Source: Thraustochytrium sp. TN22 (taxonomy: Eukaryota; Sar; Bigyra; Thraustochytrida; Thraustochytriidae). From it: DNA of 64,000 bases. The DNA is taken from positions 62,001 to 126,000 of the forward strand of contig JABLUY010000074.1 of the NCBI GenBank assembly GCA_013306675.1. The letters run 5' to 3'. A program made the translations under genes and the position numbers. Each line of letters begins with the position of its first letter. Positions within the stretch are counted from its first letter, which is position 1. The notes beneath the pieces are model-generated. The model worked only from the letters and a program-made list of their open reading frames with translations. It searched no databases and had not been told where the DNA came from. Below, in pieces: positions 30,173 to 39,157 of this stretch.

Positions 30173-31759
30173 TTTGGTGCGGGCGCCTCGCGCAACAACG
30201 GCGGCGGCGGCGGGCGGAGCAGAGGAGGCCGTCGCGGCAACAGCAACAACAACCGCAGCAATCATGGCCGACAGCAGCAGCAAGGCGGCTTTGGCGGTGG
30301 TGCGAGCAACTCCGGCTTTGGCGGCGGCAGCAACAGCAACAGCGGCTTCGGCGGCGGCGCGAGCAGCGGTGGGTTTGGCGGCGGCGCAGCAGGCTCTGGA
30401 TTTGGTGGCGGCGGCGGCAACAACAATAGCGGCTTTGGCGGCGGAGCGAGCAGCTCCGGCTTCGGCGGTGGTAGCACGAGCGGCTTCGGCGGCGGCGCAA
30501 CCAACAACAGCGGCTTTGGTGGCGGCAACAACAACAACAACAATGGCGGCTTTGGTGGTGCTAACAACAACAACAGCAATAACAACAGGTCCGGCTTTGG
30601 CGGCGGCGCCTCGGGCTTTGGCGGCGGTGCCTCTGGCTTTGGTGGCGGCGCTTCTAGCTTCGGCGGCGGCGGCGGCGGTGGCGGCGGCGGTGGCGGCGGT
30701 GGTGGTGGTAGCTCAAAGCCTTGCAAGTTCTTCTTGCAGGGCAGTTGCAAATTCGGAAACCAGTGCAAGTTCTCGCACAATGTGCCCCCTCAACAGCAGC
30801 CACAGCATCAGCAGCATCAGCAGCATCAGCAGCAGCAACAACAACAACAGCAACACGGCTTCGGCGGGGGCGCCTCTGGCTTTGGCGGCGGGCAGGCAGC
30901 TCCCTTCGGCGCCTCAAATGGCGCTACTCAGCAGTCCCCTTTTGGAGGCGGAGCGAGCAGCAATGCGTCGTCCTTTGGCGGTGGCGGCTTTGGCGGCTCA
31001 CAGCCGTCCAACTCCATGTTTGGCGGGAATGCCGGTCCGCAAGCCGGAAACTCTTCCTTCTTTGGCGGCGGCGGGGGCTCGCAGCAGCAGCAGTCGAGCT
31101 CGCCGTTCGGCGGCGGTGCCGGTCAACAGCAGCAGCCGAGCTCAACGTTTGGCGGCGGCGCCGGCAGCGGCGGGCAACCGGCGTTTGGCGCTGGGTCGTC
31201 GCAGCCAGGCGCCTCCATGTTTGGGGCGAACGCGGGTGCATTTAACCCCAACAACAACAACAACAACAATGGCAACAACGGCAGCAGCAAGCCTCCATGC
31301 CGCAACTTTGCTAGCGGACACTGCCGCTTCGGAGATCGCTGCCGGTTCTCGCATGACACGCAACAGCGAGGTCCGGGCGGGCAGAGTGGCGCTCCGGGTG
31401 GGTTTGGCGGGCAGCAGGCCAACGCCGGCTTCGGCTCCAACTTTGCCGCGGCGTCGGCGTCGAGCGGCGGTGTGTCGAGCGGTGACCAAATTACGGCGAG
31501 CAGCGGGCAGGCGCGCGCGCTCATCCCGTCCGATACGCATGACCTGTTCGAGAGGAAAAAGGAGGACACGAGCGCGACGGCGGCAAGCGTGGCCCAGCCC
31601 GGCGGCGACGACACAGACGGCGGCAAGCCGCGACGCACGTGCCCGAAAAGCTCTCCCTTTTACAAGGACAAGCTCTCGTTAGAGGAGGAGTCGGACGAGT
31701 TTGACAAGGACTCCTTCACGCTGGGCCGCGTCCCGCTCAACATCCAGCTCCTGGCGTGA
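30116..31759 (+). CDS. FG-repeat nucleoporin-like protein with two CCCH zinc fingers (NUP42-like)
   Basis: A 547-residue protein. Gly, Asn, Ser and Phe dominate, with dozens of GFGGG repeats typical of FG nucleoporins. Two CCCH zinc fingers interrupt them: PCKFFLQGSCKFGNQCKFSH (near residue 202) and PCRNFASGHCRFGDRCRFSH (near 394), both C-x7-C-x5-C-x3-H. The C-terminus is non-repetitive (PKSSPFYKDKLSLEEE...LGRVPLNIQLL) and resembles the Gle1-binding tail region of NUP42, though this match is weak. NUP42/Nlp1 works in mRNA export at the cytoplasmic face of the pore and usually has one CCCH finger. The start is the first ATG. AAC/CAG-type repeats code Asn and Gln runs. Confidence 0.75.
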
Positions 31760-31785
31760 TGCGCGGCGCACCATGTTCATAAGTA

Positions 31786-31946
31786 GCAGGGGCAACATCG
31801 TTTCAGTCCTTTTACCGCAGGGGGCAACTCGTCTCAGTCTTTTACCGCAGGGACAACATCGCTTTCAGTCCTTTTACCGCAGGGGGGCAACATCGTCTCA
31901 GTCTTTTACCGCAGGGACAACATCGTTTCAGTCTTTTACCGCTGAC
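31786..31946. repeat. ~31-bp minisatellite, five units
   Basis: Five units of the type GGGCAACATCGTTTCAGTCC followed by TTTTACCGCAG, with small length differences, lie just 3' of the nucleoporin gene and before the convergent methyltransferase gene. Each ends in TTTTACCGC. Confidence 0.9.
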
Positions 31947-31977
31947 TTGGCATGCGGTATCACCTTGCTTGCATCGT

Positions 31978-32934
31978 CTACTCCTCGCAGGTCGCTGCAG
32001 TACCACGCAGTTTGGCGAGCTGCGCGATGTGAGACGGCCCAATGCCGCAGCAGCCGCCGACGATGGAGGCGCCCGCCGAGATCCACTTCTTGGCGTAGTC
32101 GGCGTAGACCTCCGGCGTGGTGTCCTCGCGCATCTTGAGCACCACGGTGTTGGCCTTCTCGGGCGCCTGGGTATCGCGAAAGGCGTTCGCGTAGACGCCG
32201 AGCCGCGGCGACGTAAAGCCGGCCTGGTCCTCCGAGAGCGCCTTGGCGGCCTCGCGCACGGCGCTCTCCATAATCTCGTGCCGCGAGCAGTTGAAGAGGA
32301 CGGCCTCCACGCAGCCACCCAGCTCCCGGTTAGTGGCTTGCACTGCGCGGGCCCATTGCTGGACGCTCTCGCCAGAACGAAGCCTAACAGGCTCGTCCGG
32401 GCACAAAGAGGCGGCCACCCAAACGGGCTTCTTGGTCTGCGCGCAGAGTTCGAGACCGACGCGCGTTTCGTCGATGCTCGAGATGGTCTCCATGAGCATC
32501 AGATCGCACAAGTCTACCTGCGCCTGGATGAGGACCGCCCAGATGCGGCGCGCCTCGGCCTCGTGGCCGGCGAAGTTCGGTTGCCAGCTGCCCAGCGTGG
32601 GCGGCACGCAGGCGGCCACGCGCGGCGCCGACTGGCCCGGGTTCTCGGACGCAACCTTTTGCGCCGCCTCGACTGCCAGCTCGGCGGCGTGGCGCGCGAG
32701 CTCCGCCCCGCGCGCCTCAAAGACGTCCGCGCCAATGTGGAAGGGCACCACGGCGTACGCGTTGCTCGTGAGCACCTCGGCGCCTGCACGAGCAAAGTTT
32801 TCGTGTGCCTCTCGGACGAGCTCAGGCGTCTCCATGAGCGCCAGCGCCGACCACTGCGGCTTGCGCATCGGCGCGCCCATGGCTGCCAACTCGTGGCCCA
32901 TGCCGCCATCGAGGACGATGAGCTTTTCAGCCAT
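31978..32934 (-). CDS. Homocysteine S-methyltransferase
   Basis: A 318-residue enzyme that makes methionine from homocysteine, using S-methylmethionine or S-adenosylmethionine as methyl donor in the best known relatives (plant HMT, E. coli MmuM). The barrel begins with VLDGGMGHEL and has LTSNAYAVVP, DLMLMETISS, and two zinc sites: NCSRHE (Cys) and the terminal GGCCGIGPSHI (Cys-Cys). All three zinc-binding cysteines are therefore present. Length is typical for the family (300-330). The start is the first ATG (MAEKLIVLDGG). It has no transit peptide, so it is probably cytosolic. Confidence 0.93.
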   Translation of the reverse strand: MAEKLIVLDGGMGHELAAMGAPMRKPQWSALALMETPELVREAHENFARAGAEVLTSNAYAVVPFHIGADVFEARGAELARHAAELAVEAAQKVASENPGQSAPRVAACVPPTLGSWQPNFAGHEAEARRIWAVLIQAQVDLCDLMLMETISSIDETRVGLELCAQTKKPVWVAASLCPDEPVRLRSGESVQQWARAVQATNRELGGCVEAVLFNCSRHEIMESAVREAAKALSEDQAGFTSPRLGVYANAFRDTQAPEKANTVVLKMREDTTPEVYADYAKKWISAGASIVGGCCGIGPSHIAQLAKLRGTAATCEE

Positions 32935-33446
32935 GATCGTTGTTGGCAACAAGCCTTCGCGACTTCACCACCCGGTGTCGAGTTTGGTTGCAGCGTTGCG
33001 GGTCTGGTAGGGCAGCCTGCGCGACTGCCGACTTGGCGAAGCGCTTACGGCGCTCACGACCTCGTCCCCAGGACGAATTTTGGGACGTCTGCGCTGCTGA
33101 GGGCGTGATGGCATGCCTGTGAGGCGCCGCGCATCGTTCGGGTGCGTCGAAGCTGGCTATAATCATGGTCGGTACCGGTTGGGTCAGCATGATAGCAGTT
33201 GCCGGGCCCATCAAGGTCTTCCCGTCGCTGCGGTGTCGGCGATGTCGCGGGTCCCCTCTGCAAGCACTGGCATGGCAGGCTGTCCCTCCGACTCGGCGGA
33301 AAGCAAATAAACGCAGCGGGCGGTCGTGAGACCTTTCCGAATGGAGAACGACGCGAAGCGATCAGGCCGCGTGAGCGCAAGCTGCTGTTCATAGCCTTCG
33401 ACCACTCACTCACCAAGTTAGCTTTCTTGGACGCTGTTCTCGTGCA
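32935..33446. other. Divergent promoter region, HMT / AC19
   Basis: About 510 bp between head-to-head genes. No gene is recognised. Base composition is closer to 55% GC, lower than the flanking coding DNA. Confidence 0.45.
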
Positions 33447-34028
33447 ATGACAACAGGCGCTCATGGGCAGATGGGAACGCGGGACACCGGCGCGGGCGAC
33501 GAGTGGCAGAGCAGAATCGACGTCGCCATGGGCGAGGAGGGCGGCGCGGAGGCAAACCAGGGCGGCGCGGCGGCGCGGCGGCGGCCGGCGGCTGCGACCG
33601 AGGCCGCGGACCTGCCACTGACCTATGTACGTTTGATGGGCGCGCGGGCGAAGGGAGATGCCGATGGCGCCAGACCACGCGCCGGAGCAGAGGGCTGACG
33701 AGGCGCGAACGCTGCTGCGCAGGTGGACGTGACGTCGGCGAACTCCAAGTCGTACGCGTTCGCAAAGGAGGGCCACACGCTGGGCAACGCGCTGCGGCAT
33801 ATGGTGCTGCGGCAGCCGCACGTGGACTTGTGCGGCTACACCATCCCGCACCCGATGGAGGACCTGTACCACATGCGCGTGCAGACGGACGGCGCGATCG
33901 ACGCGGACCAGGCGCTGGAGGCCGGTCTGGACAGCCTCGAGAAGCTTTGCGGCGACCTGCTGCAAAAGGTGGACGCGGCGCACGCAGTCTTCGAGGAGAA
34001 GCAGGCCAAGGCCGGCGCCAAGGCGTAG
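33447..34028 (+). CDS. RPAC2: RNA polymerase I and III subunit AC19 (RPAC2), one intron
   Basis: Two exons, 33447-33626 and 33723-34028, join in frame to give 161 residues. The conserved core is SKSYAFAKEGHTLGNALRHMVLR, then VDLCGYTIPHPMEDLYHMRVQT, matching human POLR1D and yeast AC19 (HTLGN is the alpha-like motif). AC19 pairs with AC40 as the alpha-like dimer that nucleates assembly of RNA polymerases I and III. The N-terminal ~60 residues are poorly conserved. The second exon has no usable ATG of its own before the core, which is why the intron is called. A later ATG at 33528 is also possible. Confidence 0.88.
33627..33722 (+). other. AC19 intron (96 bp)
   Basis: Starts GTACGT and ends TGCGCAG. 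Exon 1 is exactly 60 codons, so removing the intron joins the frames in phase 0. Confidence 0.8.
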
Positions 34029-34072
34029 TCGATGTGCGCGCCGCGCGCACACATGAGGACGAGGAGGGACGC

Positions 34073-34111
<39 letters not shown>

Positions 34112-34193
34112 AGAACAGCGACAGCAGCCGCGCCCATTGTACCCAAAATCACCCGTTCATTTGTCCCTACCCGTCTCAGCTCAACTACTTTAC
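34029..34193. repeat. Convergent spacer with CAG repeat
   Basis: Between the 3' ends of AC19 and the SANT gene. An imperfect CAG run with single TAG interruptions lies at about 34071-34113. Confidence 0.75.
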
Positions 34194-35280
34194 TCACCTC
34201 TTGCGGCGCTTGCTCGCGGTCTTTCGCCGCTTGGAGCGCGGCGCCTCAAAGTCCGAGTCCATGCCGTCATAGGGGTCGTAGAAATCGTTCCCGTCGCCCT
34301 CTTCGGCCTGCAGGCGCAACGCGAGCTCCATGTCAAGCTCCTCCTGTGTCTTGGCAACGCGCGCGCCGCCGCCGCCGCGCGTCTTCTTGGCTTTCGGATT
34401 AGACTTGGTCTTGGTCTTGGTCTTGGTCTTGGCCTTGGCCGGTGCAGCGGCGGCGGCCTTCTTCTTCTTCTTGCGGGCCGGCCCAGCGACTTCCTCGGAC
34501 GCAGCCTCTGGCGCCGGCGCCTCGGGCCCGGCGTCGGCGTCAGCGTCGAAGGCGCCCTTTTCGTCCTCGGGGATATCCGCGGGTTCGCCGGCCCGCACGC
34601 GTTCCAGCGCGGCCGTGAGGCTGGCCAGCTGGCGCTGCAGTTGGCGCATGCGCTCGTAGCGCGCGTGGCGCAGCGAGGCCTTGTGCTGGAGCGCCGTCGT
34701 GGTGGTGACCACGTTGGAGGTGTCCTCATGACGCAGCACGGGGATGACGATGTTGCGGATCTCGGCCGGGTCCATGCCGAACTGCGCCTGGTTGGTGGCG
34801 CGCTTGCGCTTGATCTCCGCCTGCGTCGGGTTGTCCTCCATGTTGATGAGGCAGCCGTTCTTGCGCTTGCCCTGCTTCTTCTGGTTCTCCGCAAACACGC
34901 GCGACGGGTCAATGTGCAGGCCGGTGAACTCGCTCGTCGACTGCTGGCCCAGCATGCGCTGCATCTGGTTGTTGAGCTGCGCCACCGTCTTGCCCGGCAG
35001 GCATCCCGCCTTGACGATGTCCGTCCACCTGCCGAGCCCAAACTTCATCAGCGCCAGCCGAAACACCTCCACCTCCTTCTCCGTCCATCCTGCGCCGCGC
35101 CCTCTCGCCGTCAGCCTCCCTCTCGCTCCTCCTGCTCCGCGCGCGAAACGCTACGCTACCCTCGGCCCGCGTCGCCTCGCGCCGCCACGTACCCGGCGAG
35201 AGCGTGTAGTTCCACAGGCTGCGGCTGTCGTTGCTGTGCAGCGCCGCGCCGGCCGCCGCGGCCGCCGCCGCGGCCGTCAT
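34194..35280 (-). CDS. SANT/Myb-like domain protein, one intron
   Basis: Two exons on the minus strand, 35193-35280 and 34194-35089, join in frame and give a 327-residue protein. The join restores SPG-WTEKEVEVFRLALMKFGLGRW, a SANT/Myb-type helix with the conserved tryptophans split exactly by the intron. Next come PGKTVAQLNNQMQRMLGQ and a region conserved-looking around FTGLHIDPSRVF. The C-terminal half is charged and low complexity, with a KTKTKTK run and basic tails (KRRKTASKRRKR) that look like nuclear localisation signals. A role in chromatin or transcription is inferred from the SANT fold only. Without the intron there is no ATG in the main frame. Confidence 0.75.
35090..35192 (-). other. 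SANT gene intron (103 bp)
   Basis: On the minus strand it begins GTACGT and ends GGCGCAG, the same donor as in the AC19 intron. The phase (one base before, two after) rebuilds a glycine codon. Confidence 0.8.
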
Positions 35281-35595
35281 CGCGAGCCCGCCGCGCCGCC
35301 GCCGCCCGTTCGCGCTCTGCCGCCGCCGCCGGGGCCGCGCCGCCGCTCTGTCTGCACCAAGGTCAAACTTGCCCAACCGGCACTCCGGCGCACCGGGACC
35401 GCGGGTGCGCCGGTCCCGGAAATCAGGCCCCGCGCCGCGACGCACTACAGGCCTGCTGCTGCGTCGCGTGTCCAGGACCCGCGGCGCGGCGCGGCGGCAG
35501 AACTCGGAGGCCTGGCGGTCGCGAGCGGGCAGCGCGGTCGGCGCTTCGCGCGGGAAAGGGCGAAGAAACGCAGCGCGAGGAGGGCCGCGGCCGTC
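35281..35595. promoter_or_regulatory. Bidirectional promoter region
   Basis: A 315-bp spacer between the head-to-head SANT and SDR genes. It is GC-rich with no TATA box visible; it must contain both promoters if the starts are right. Confidence 0.4.
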
Positions 35596-36699
35596 ATGTG
35601 GATCCCCGGCGCGTCGCACGTGCTCGCGGCGCTGGCCGCGGCGCTGGTGTACCAGTGGACGCTGGTGCGGCCCAAGGTGGACTGGACGCCCGCGGCGCAC
35701 GACGTGGCGCTGCAGGCGTGCCCGGAAGGCACGCAGGAGACGACGCTCATGTTTGGCGCGACGTCCATGCTCGGAAAGTACATCGTGGAGTCGTACAGGC
35801 GCGATGAGAGCATCTGCGTGGTGAACTTCGGGCGCAGCAAGTGCCGCGGCTGCCACGTCAATGTCAAGGGCGACCTGCGCGACGCGCGCCACGTGCAGCG
35901 CGTGCTGGCCTTCTACGCGCCGGAGACCGTGCTGACGTCCGTCAAGCCGCCGCTCGAGGGCATGCACTACAAGGTGTACATCGAACTGAACCTGCTCAGC
36001 ATGCTGGAGCTCATCAAGGCGGCCAAGGCGGCCGGCGTGCGCCAGTTCATCTACGTCTCGAGCATCGCGGCGGCCAGCCACTTTTTGCCGCACGAGAACG
36101 CCACCGAGGCCGATCCGCAGCCGCACTACACGGACTACGAGGCGCCCTACGACGTGTCCAAGCGCGTGGCGGAGGACGCGCTGCTGGCGGCGCACGAGCC
36201 GGACTCCTTCGCCACCATCAGCGTGCGCACCAGCGGCATCATCGGCGGCCCGGGGGACCCGTACAGCTTCTACTACAGCACCTTCCCCTTCGTGCCCTCC
36301 TTCGACACGCCCGCGGTCGTCGACATCAACTACGCGGGCAACATTGGGGACGCGCTCTACGAGGTGCACCGCGGCCTGCAGCGCAACCCGGAGCTCGGCG
36401 GCCAGTTCTACTACTACACGGGCGAGCACCTGTCGGAGATGGACCAGGCCGCCATCACCGCCAAGGTGCGCGGCGTCCCGGTGCTGCGCCTTCCGTACTG
36501 GCTGCTGGAGCTCGCCATCGCGGCCGGCCAGTTCGTGCGCTTCGAGCACGACATCTACAACATCATCGACATGATGCGTATGGCCGTCGTCCCGCAGACC
36601 TTTGACAATTCCAAGTTTCACCGCGCCTTTCCCTCCTTCACGCCGCGCTACACCATGGCCGAGGCCATCGCGCGCGTGTACGCGGATGGAAACAAGTAG
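35596..36699 (+). CDS. Membrane-anchored extended SDR (3-beta-HSD/sterol decarboxylase-like)
   Basis: A 367-residue NAD(P)-dependent short-chain dehydrogenase of the extended type. A short hydrophobic N-terminal segment (VLAALAAALVYQWTLV) could anchor it in the ER. The nucleotide-binding motif is TLMFGATSMLGKYIV, a variant of TGxxGxxG. The catalytic pair is YDVSKRVAE (Tyr and Lys), with upstream YVSSIAAAS supplying the Ser. Then RTSGIIGGPGDPY and YAGNIGDALYEV follow the pattern of 3-beta-hydroxysteroid dehydrogenases and ERG26-type sterol enzymes. The exact substrate is not visible. The start is the first ATG. Confidence 0.8.
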   Translation: MWIPGASHVLAALAAALVYQWTLVRPKVDWTPAAHDVALQACPEGTQETTLMFGATSMLGKYIVESYRRDESICVVNFGRSKCRGCHVNVKGDLRDARHVQRVLAFYAPETVLTSVKPPLEGMHYKVYIELNLLSMLELIKAAKAAGVRQFIYVSSIAAASHFLPHENATEADPQPHYTDYEAPYDVSKRVAEDALLAAHEPDSFATISVRTSGIIGGPGDPYSFYYSTFPFVPSFDTPAVVDINYAGNIGDALYEVHRGLQRNPELGGQFYYYTGEHLSEMDQAAITAKVRGVPVLRLPYWLLELAIAAGQFVRFEHDIYNIIDMMRMAVVPQTFDNSKFHRAFPSFTPRYTMAEAIARVYADGNK

Positions 36700-36824
36700 C
36701 TAAAGCGACGCCACATGGGTCCCGCGGGAGGAGGCGGCGCTTCTCCGTAGGAGAGCCTTCAAGGCCCGTCTCCGCGCCGTCACAAAAAGTCATTCATTCA
36801 ATATTTATCCACTTCCAATACTCA

Positions 36825-38576
36825 TCAGGCAAGCAGAGACGGCGAAAAGAGTTTCCATGTGCGGTCGTAGGAGGACGTCAGGATGGCGTCTGCGGCGGGG
36901 CTCCAAGCCACGCCGGTGACCATCTTGTCGTGCGCACGAAAGTCCGCCAGGGGGAGACCCTCCGGCGCGTCCCAGAGCTTGACGGACTGGTCGTACGAGG
37001 CCGTGGCCAGCACGACTCCGTGCCTCGGGTCGAAGCGCACGTCGCGCACGACCGACATGTGGCCCGGCAAGGTGTGCAGCGACGAGCCGGCGCGCAGGTC
37101 CCACACGCGCGCCGTGTTGTCGGAGGCGCCCGTGGCCGCCAGGTACCCGTTCAGGGAGAAGTCCGCGGCCAGCACCTGACCGGCATGGCCCTGCAGCGTC
37201 TTGACGGCCTTGCCGGACCGCAGGTCCCAGAGCCGCGCCACGCCGCCCAGGTCGCCCGACAGCGCCAGCGAGCCGTCGGGGTGGAAGGCAAAGGCGTACA
37301 CGGCGTCGCCATGGCCGTCTTGATGCAGGAGCTGCGCCCCGGTCTCCACGTCCCAGAGTCGCCACGTCTCGTCGTAGCTCGAGGTACCCAGCAGGGTGCC
37401 CATGGGGTGCCACGCCACGCGGCTCAGTCGCTGCACGTGGCCCTTGAGTGTCGCCACGGGCCGCAGGCTCCGCGCCAGCTCCGCCTCCTCGGCCTCATCC
37501 GCGTCCTGCGCGGCAACTTCCGCCATGTCCACATCCACGGCCGCGTCGCCCGACGTGGCCGCGGTGCCCACGGGAACGCGCCACAACTTGGCCGAGCAGT
37601 CCGCGGAGGCGGTGGCCACGAAGAAGTGGTCCTGGCCGGCCGCGGGCGCCGGCGCGTTGCACACCGCCACGTCCACGACGCGGTCCTCGTGGTCCGCCAG
37701 CGTCCAGCAGGCCTCGAAGGACGCGCGGTCCCAAACGCGCGCCCAGCCCCGCGCGGATCCGGTCACCATGCGCGGGACGTGCGTCGCGATGGCGCAGCAC
37801 GTGAGCGGCCGGCGGTCGCCGACCTGGCTCGCCTCCACCGCAAAGTGCTTGAGACCGTCCTCAAAGTCCAGGATGGCGTCGTCCATGCGCAGCAGGGCGT
37901 CCTGCGAGGCGGCCTGCGCGCGCTCGCGCTCCAGCCGCGCGTCGGCGCGCGCCCACGAGAAGCCGCAGATTGCCTTGCGCGCGCGCGTCAACGCCACGCT
38001 TGCAGGCGTGTAAAAGGTCTCCTGCTCGGGCCGGGCCTCGTCCGCGTCGGCGCGGGCCGCGCCGAGGTCCTGGTCCGGCGCCACGCCGCCCTCGGGTAGC
38101 GCCAGGTCGCCGCGCCGCGCGGCCGCGCTGGCGCGCTCCAGGCGCTCCTGCAGGCCCTTGCGCTCGTCAGCGTCCACTTCGAGCAGCGCGAGCTCGTGGC
38201 GCAGGCGGTCGCGGCGGTCCGCCTCGCGCTCGCCGAAGAGGCAGATCGGGTGGCCCAGCTCGCGCAGCTGCGCCTTGACCTCGGCGTCGCCTGTCGGCAC
38301 GGCCAGCGTGCGCGCGCGCCGCTTGGTCTCCAGCTCCAGCAGCGCCTCTGCGCGCTTCTCCTGCTCCTCCAGCGCCGCGGCGCTCAGCTCTAGCGTCTCC
38401 GCGGCCTCCGAGCTCACGTTCACGTTGCCGCTCGCCACGGCCGCGCGCAGGTCCTCCGCGTCGTCCTCCGCCGCCGCGCCATGCTCCCCGGCCTCGCCGC
38501 GCGCCGCCGCCGCCGCCTCCAGGCTGCCGAAGTGGACGCGCGCGCGCTTCGCCGGCGGCTCCTCGCCGTCCGCCAT
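36825..38576 (-). CDS. PRPF4: U4/U6 snRNP protein PRP4 (PRPF4)
   Basis: A 583-residue splicing factor of the U4/U6 di-snRNP. Near the N-terminus is a PRP4/SFM motif: VPTGDAEVKAQLRELGHPI followed by CLFGEREADRRDRLRHEL. Seven WD40 repeats fill the C-terminal half: VTGSARGWARVWD, TASADCSAKLW, GTSSYDETWRLWD, SGDLGGVARLWD, ATGASDNTARVWD, ATASYDQSVKLWD and LTSSYDRTWKLF. Order and spacing match human PRPF4 (521 residues). The ATG of MADGEEPP is preferred because it begins where the family's similarity begins; an in-frame ATG at 38774 would add 66 low-complexity residues. The transposon end lies about 210 bp upstream of the chosen start. Confidence 0.9.
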   Translation of the reverse strand: MADGEEPPAKRARVHFGSLEAAAAARGEAGEHGAAAEDDAEDLRAAVASGNVNVSSEAAETLELSAAALEEQEKRAEALLELETKRRARTLAVPTGDAEVKAQLRELGHPICLFGEREADRRDRLRHELALLEVDADERKGLQERLERASAAARRGDLALPEGGVAPDQDLGAARADADEARPEQETFYTPASVALTRARKAICGFSWARADARLERERAQAASQDALLRMDDAILDFEDGLKHFAVEASQVGDRRPLTCCAIATHVPRMVTGSARGWARVWDRASFEACWTLADHEDRVVDVAVCNAPAPAAGQDHFFVATASADCSAKLWRVPVGTAATSGDAAVDVDMAEVAAQDADEAEEAELARSLRPVATLKGHVQRLSRVAWHPMGTLLGTSSYDETWRLWDVETGAQLLHQDGHGDAVYAFAFHPDGSLALSGDLGGVARLWDLRSGKAVKTLQGHAGQVLAADFSLNGYLAATGASDNTARVWDLRAGSSLHTLPGHMSVVRDVRFDPRHGVVLATASYDQSVKLWDAPEGLPLADFRAHDKMVTGVAWSPAADAILTSSYDRTWKLFSPSLLA

Positions 38577-38784
38577 CGCGCCGCCGCGCCGCCGCGCCGC
38601 CGCGCTCGCGCGTTCGCTGTCTGCGCCGGCCTTGGTTGCAGACCTCGCGCTTGCGGCCGCCGTCGCCGGCGGGGCGGTGGTCGTGGCGGCCGCCGACCCG
38701 GACAAGGACCACCTCAACTTCCTTGGAGGGAAATGGCCAGCCGCGGACTTGAGACCTGCCTCGCCAGCACGCATGTGCGAAGCT

Positions 38785-38800
38785 AATAGATGAGATGCGC
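38785..38800 (+). repeat. Left terminal inverted repeat
   Basis: AATAGATGAGATGCGC, perfectly complementary to the right end at 44154-44169. Eight to ten bases away is an in-frame upstream ATG of PRP4. Confidence 0.85.
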
Positions 38801-38884
38801 TGGGCGAAAATCCAAAAAAACGCCTCCAGCCTACCCCCCCCCCCCGCCTGCCCGGGCGCCGGCCGAAAGTCAGGGCGGACAGAA

Positions 38885-38896
38885 GTGGCGCTTCAG
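38885..38896 (+). repeat. Left subterminal inverted repeat
   Basis: GTGGCGCTTCAG, complementary to 44047-44058. It lies 100 bp from the left end; its partner lies 111 bp from the right end. Such sites often bind transposase. Confidence 0.65.
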
Positions 38897-39157
38897 CGCC
38901 TCTTGCGCCTTGCCAGAGACATAACGAAGGGCGGAGGACTCACGCGCGCGGGCTGCAGCGCACGCTGCGTGGCGGGCGCGCAGCGCGGGCAGAGGCGTGG
39001 GCGCGGGGGGGAGGGAGGTCGTGTTAGGCTCAAGCCCTGCGGTTGGCCCTGGCGCGCTCGTAGCCGGTCAGGCAAGAGACCGGAGGGAGCCCTGGACGCA
39101 CGTGGTCGTTAGGTTGACGCCAAGCCGAAGACCTCGCTCAAGACACGCCTGGATGAC

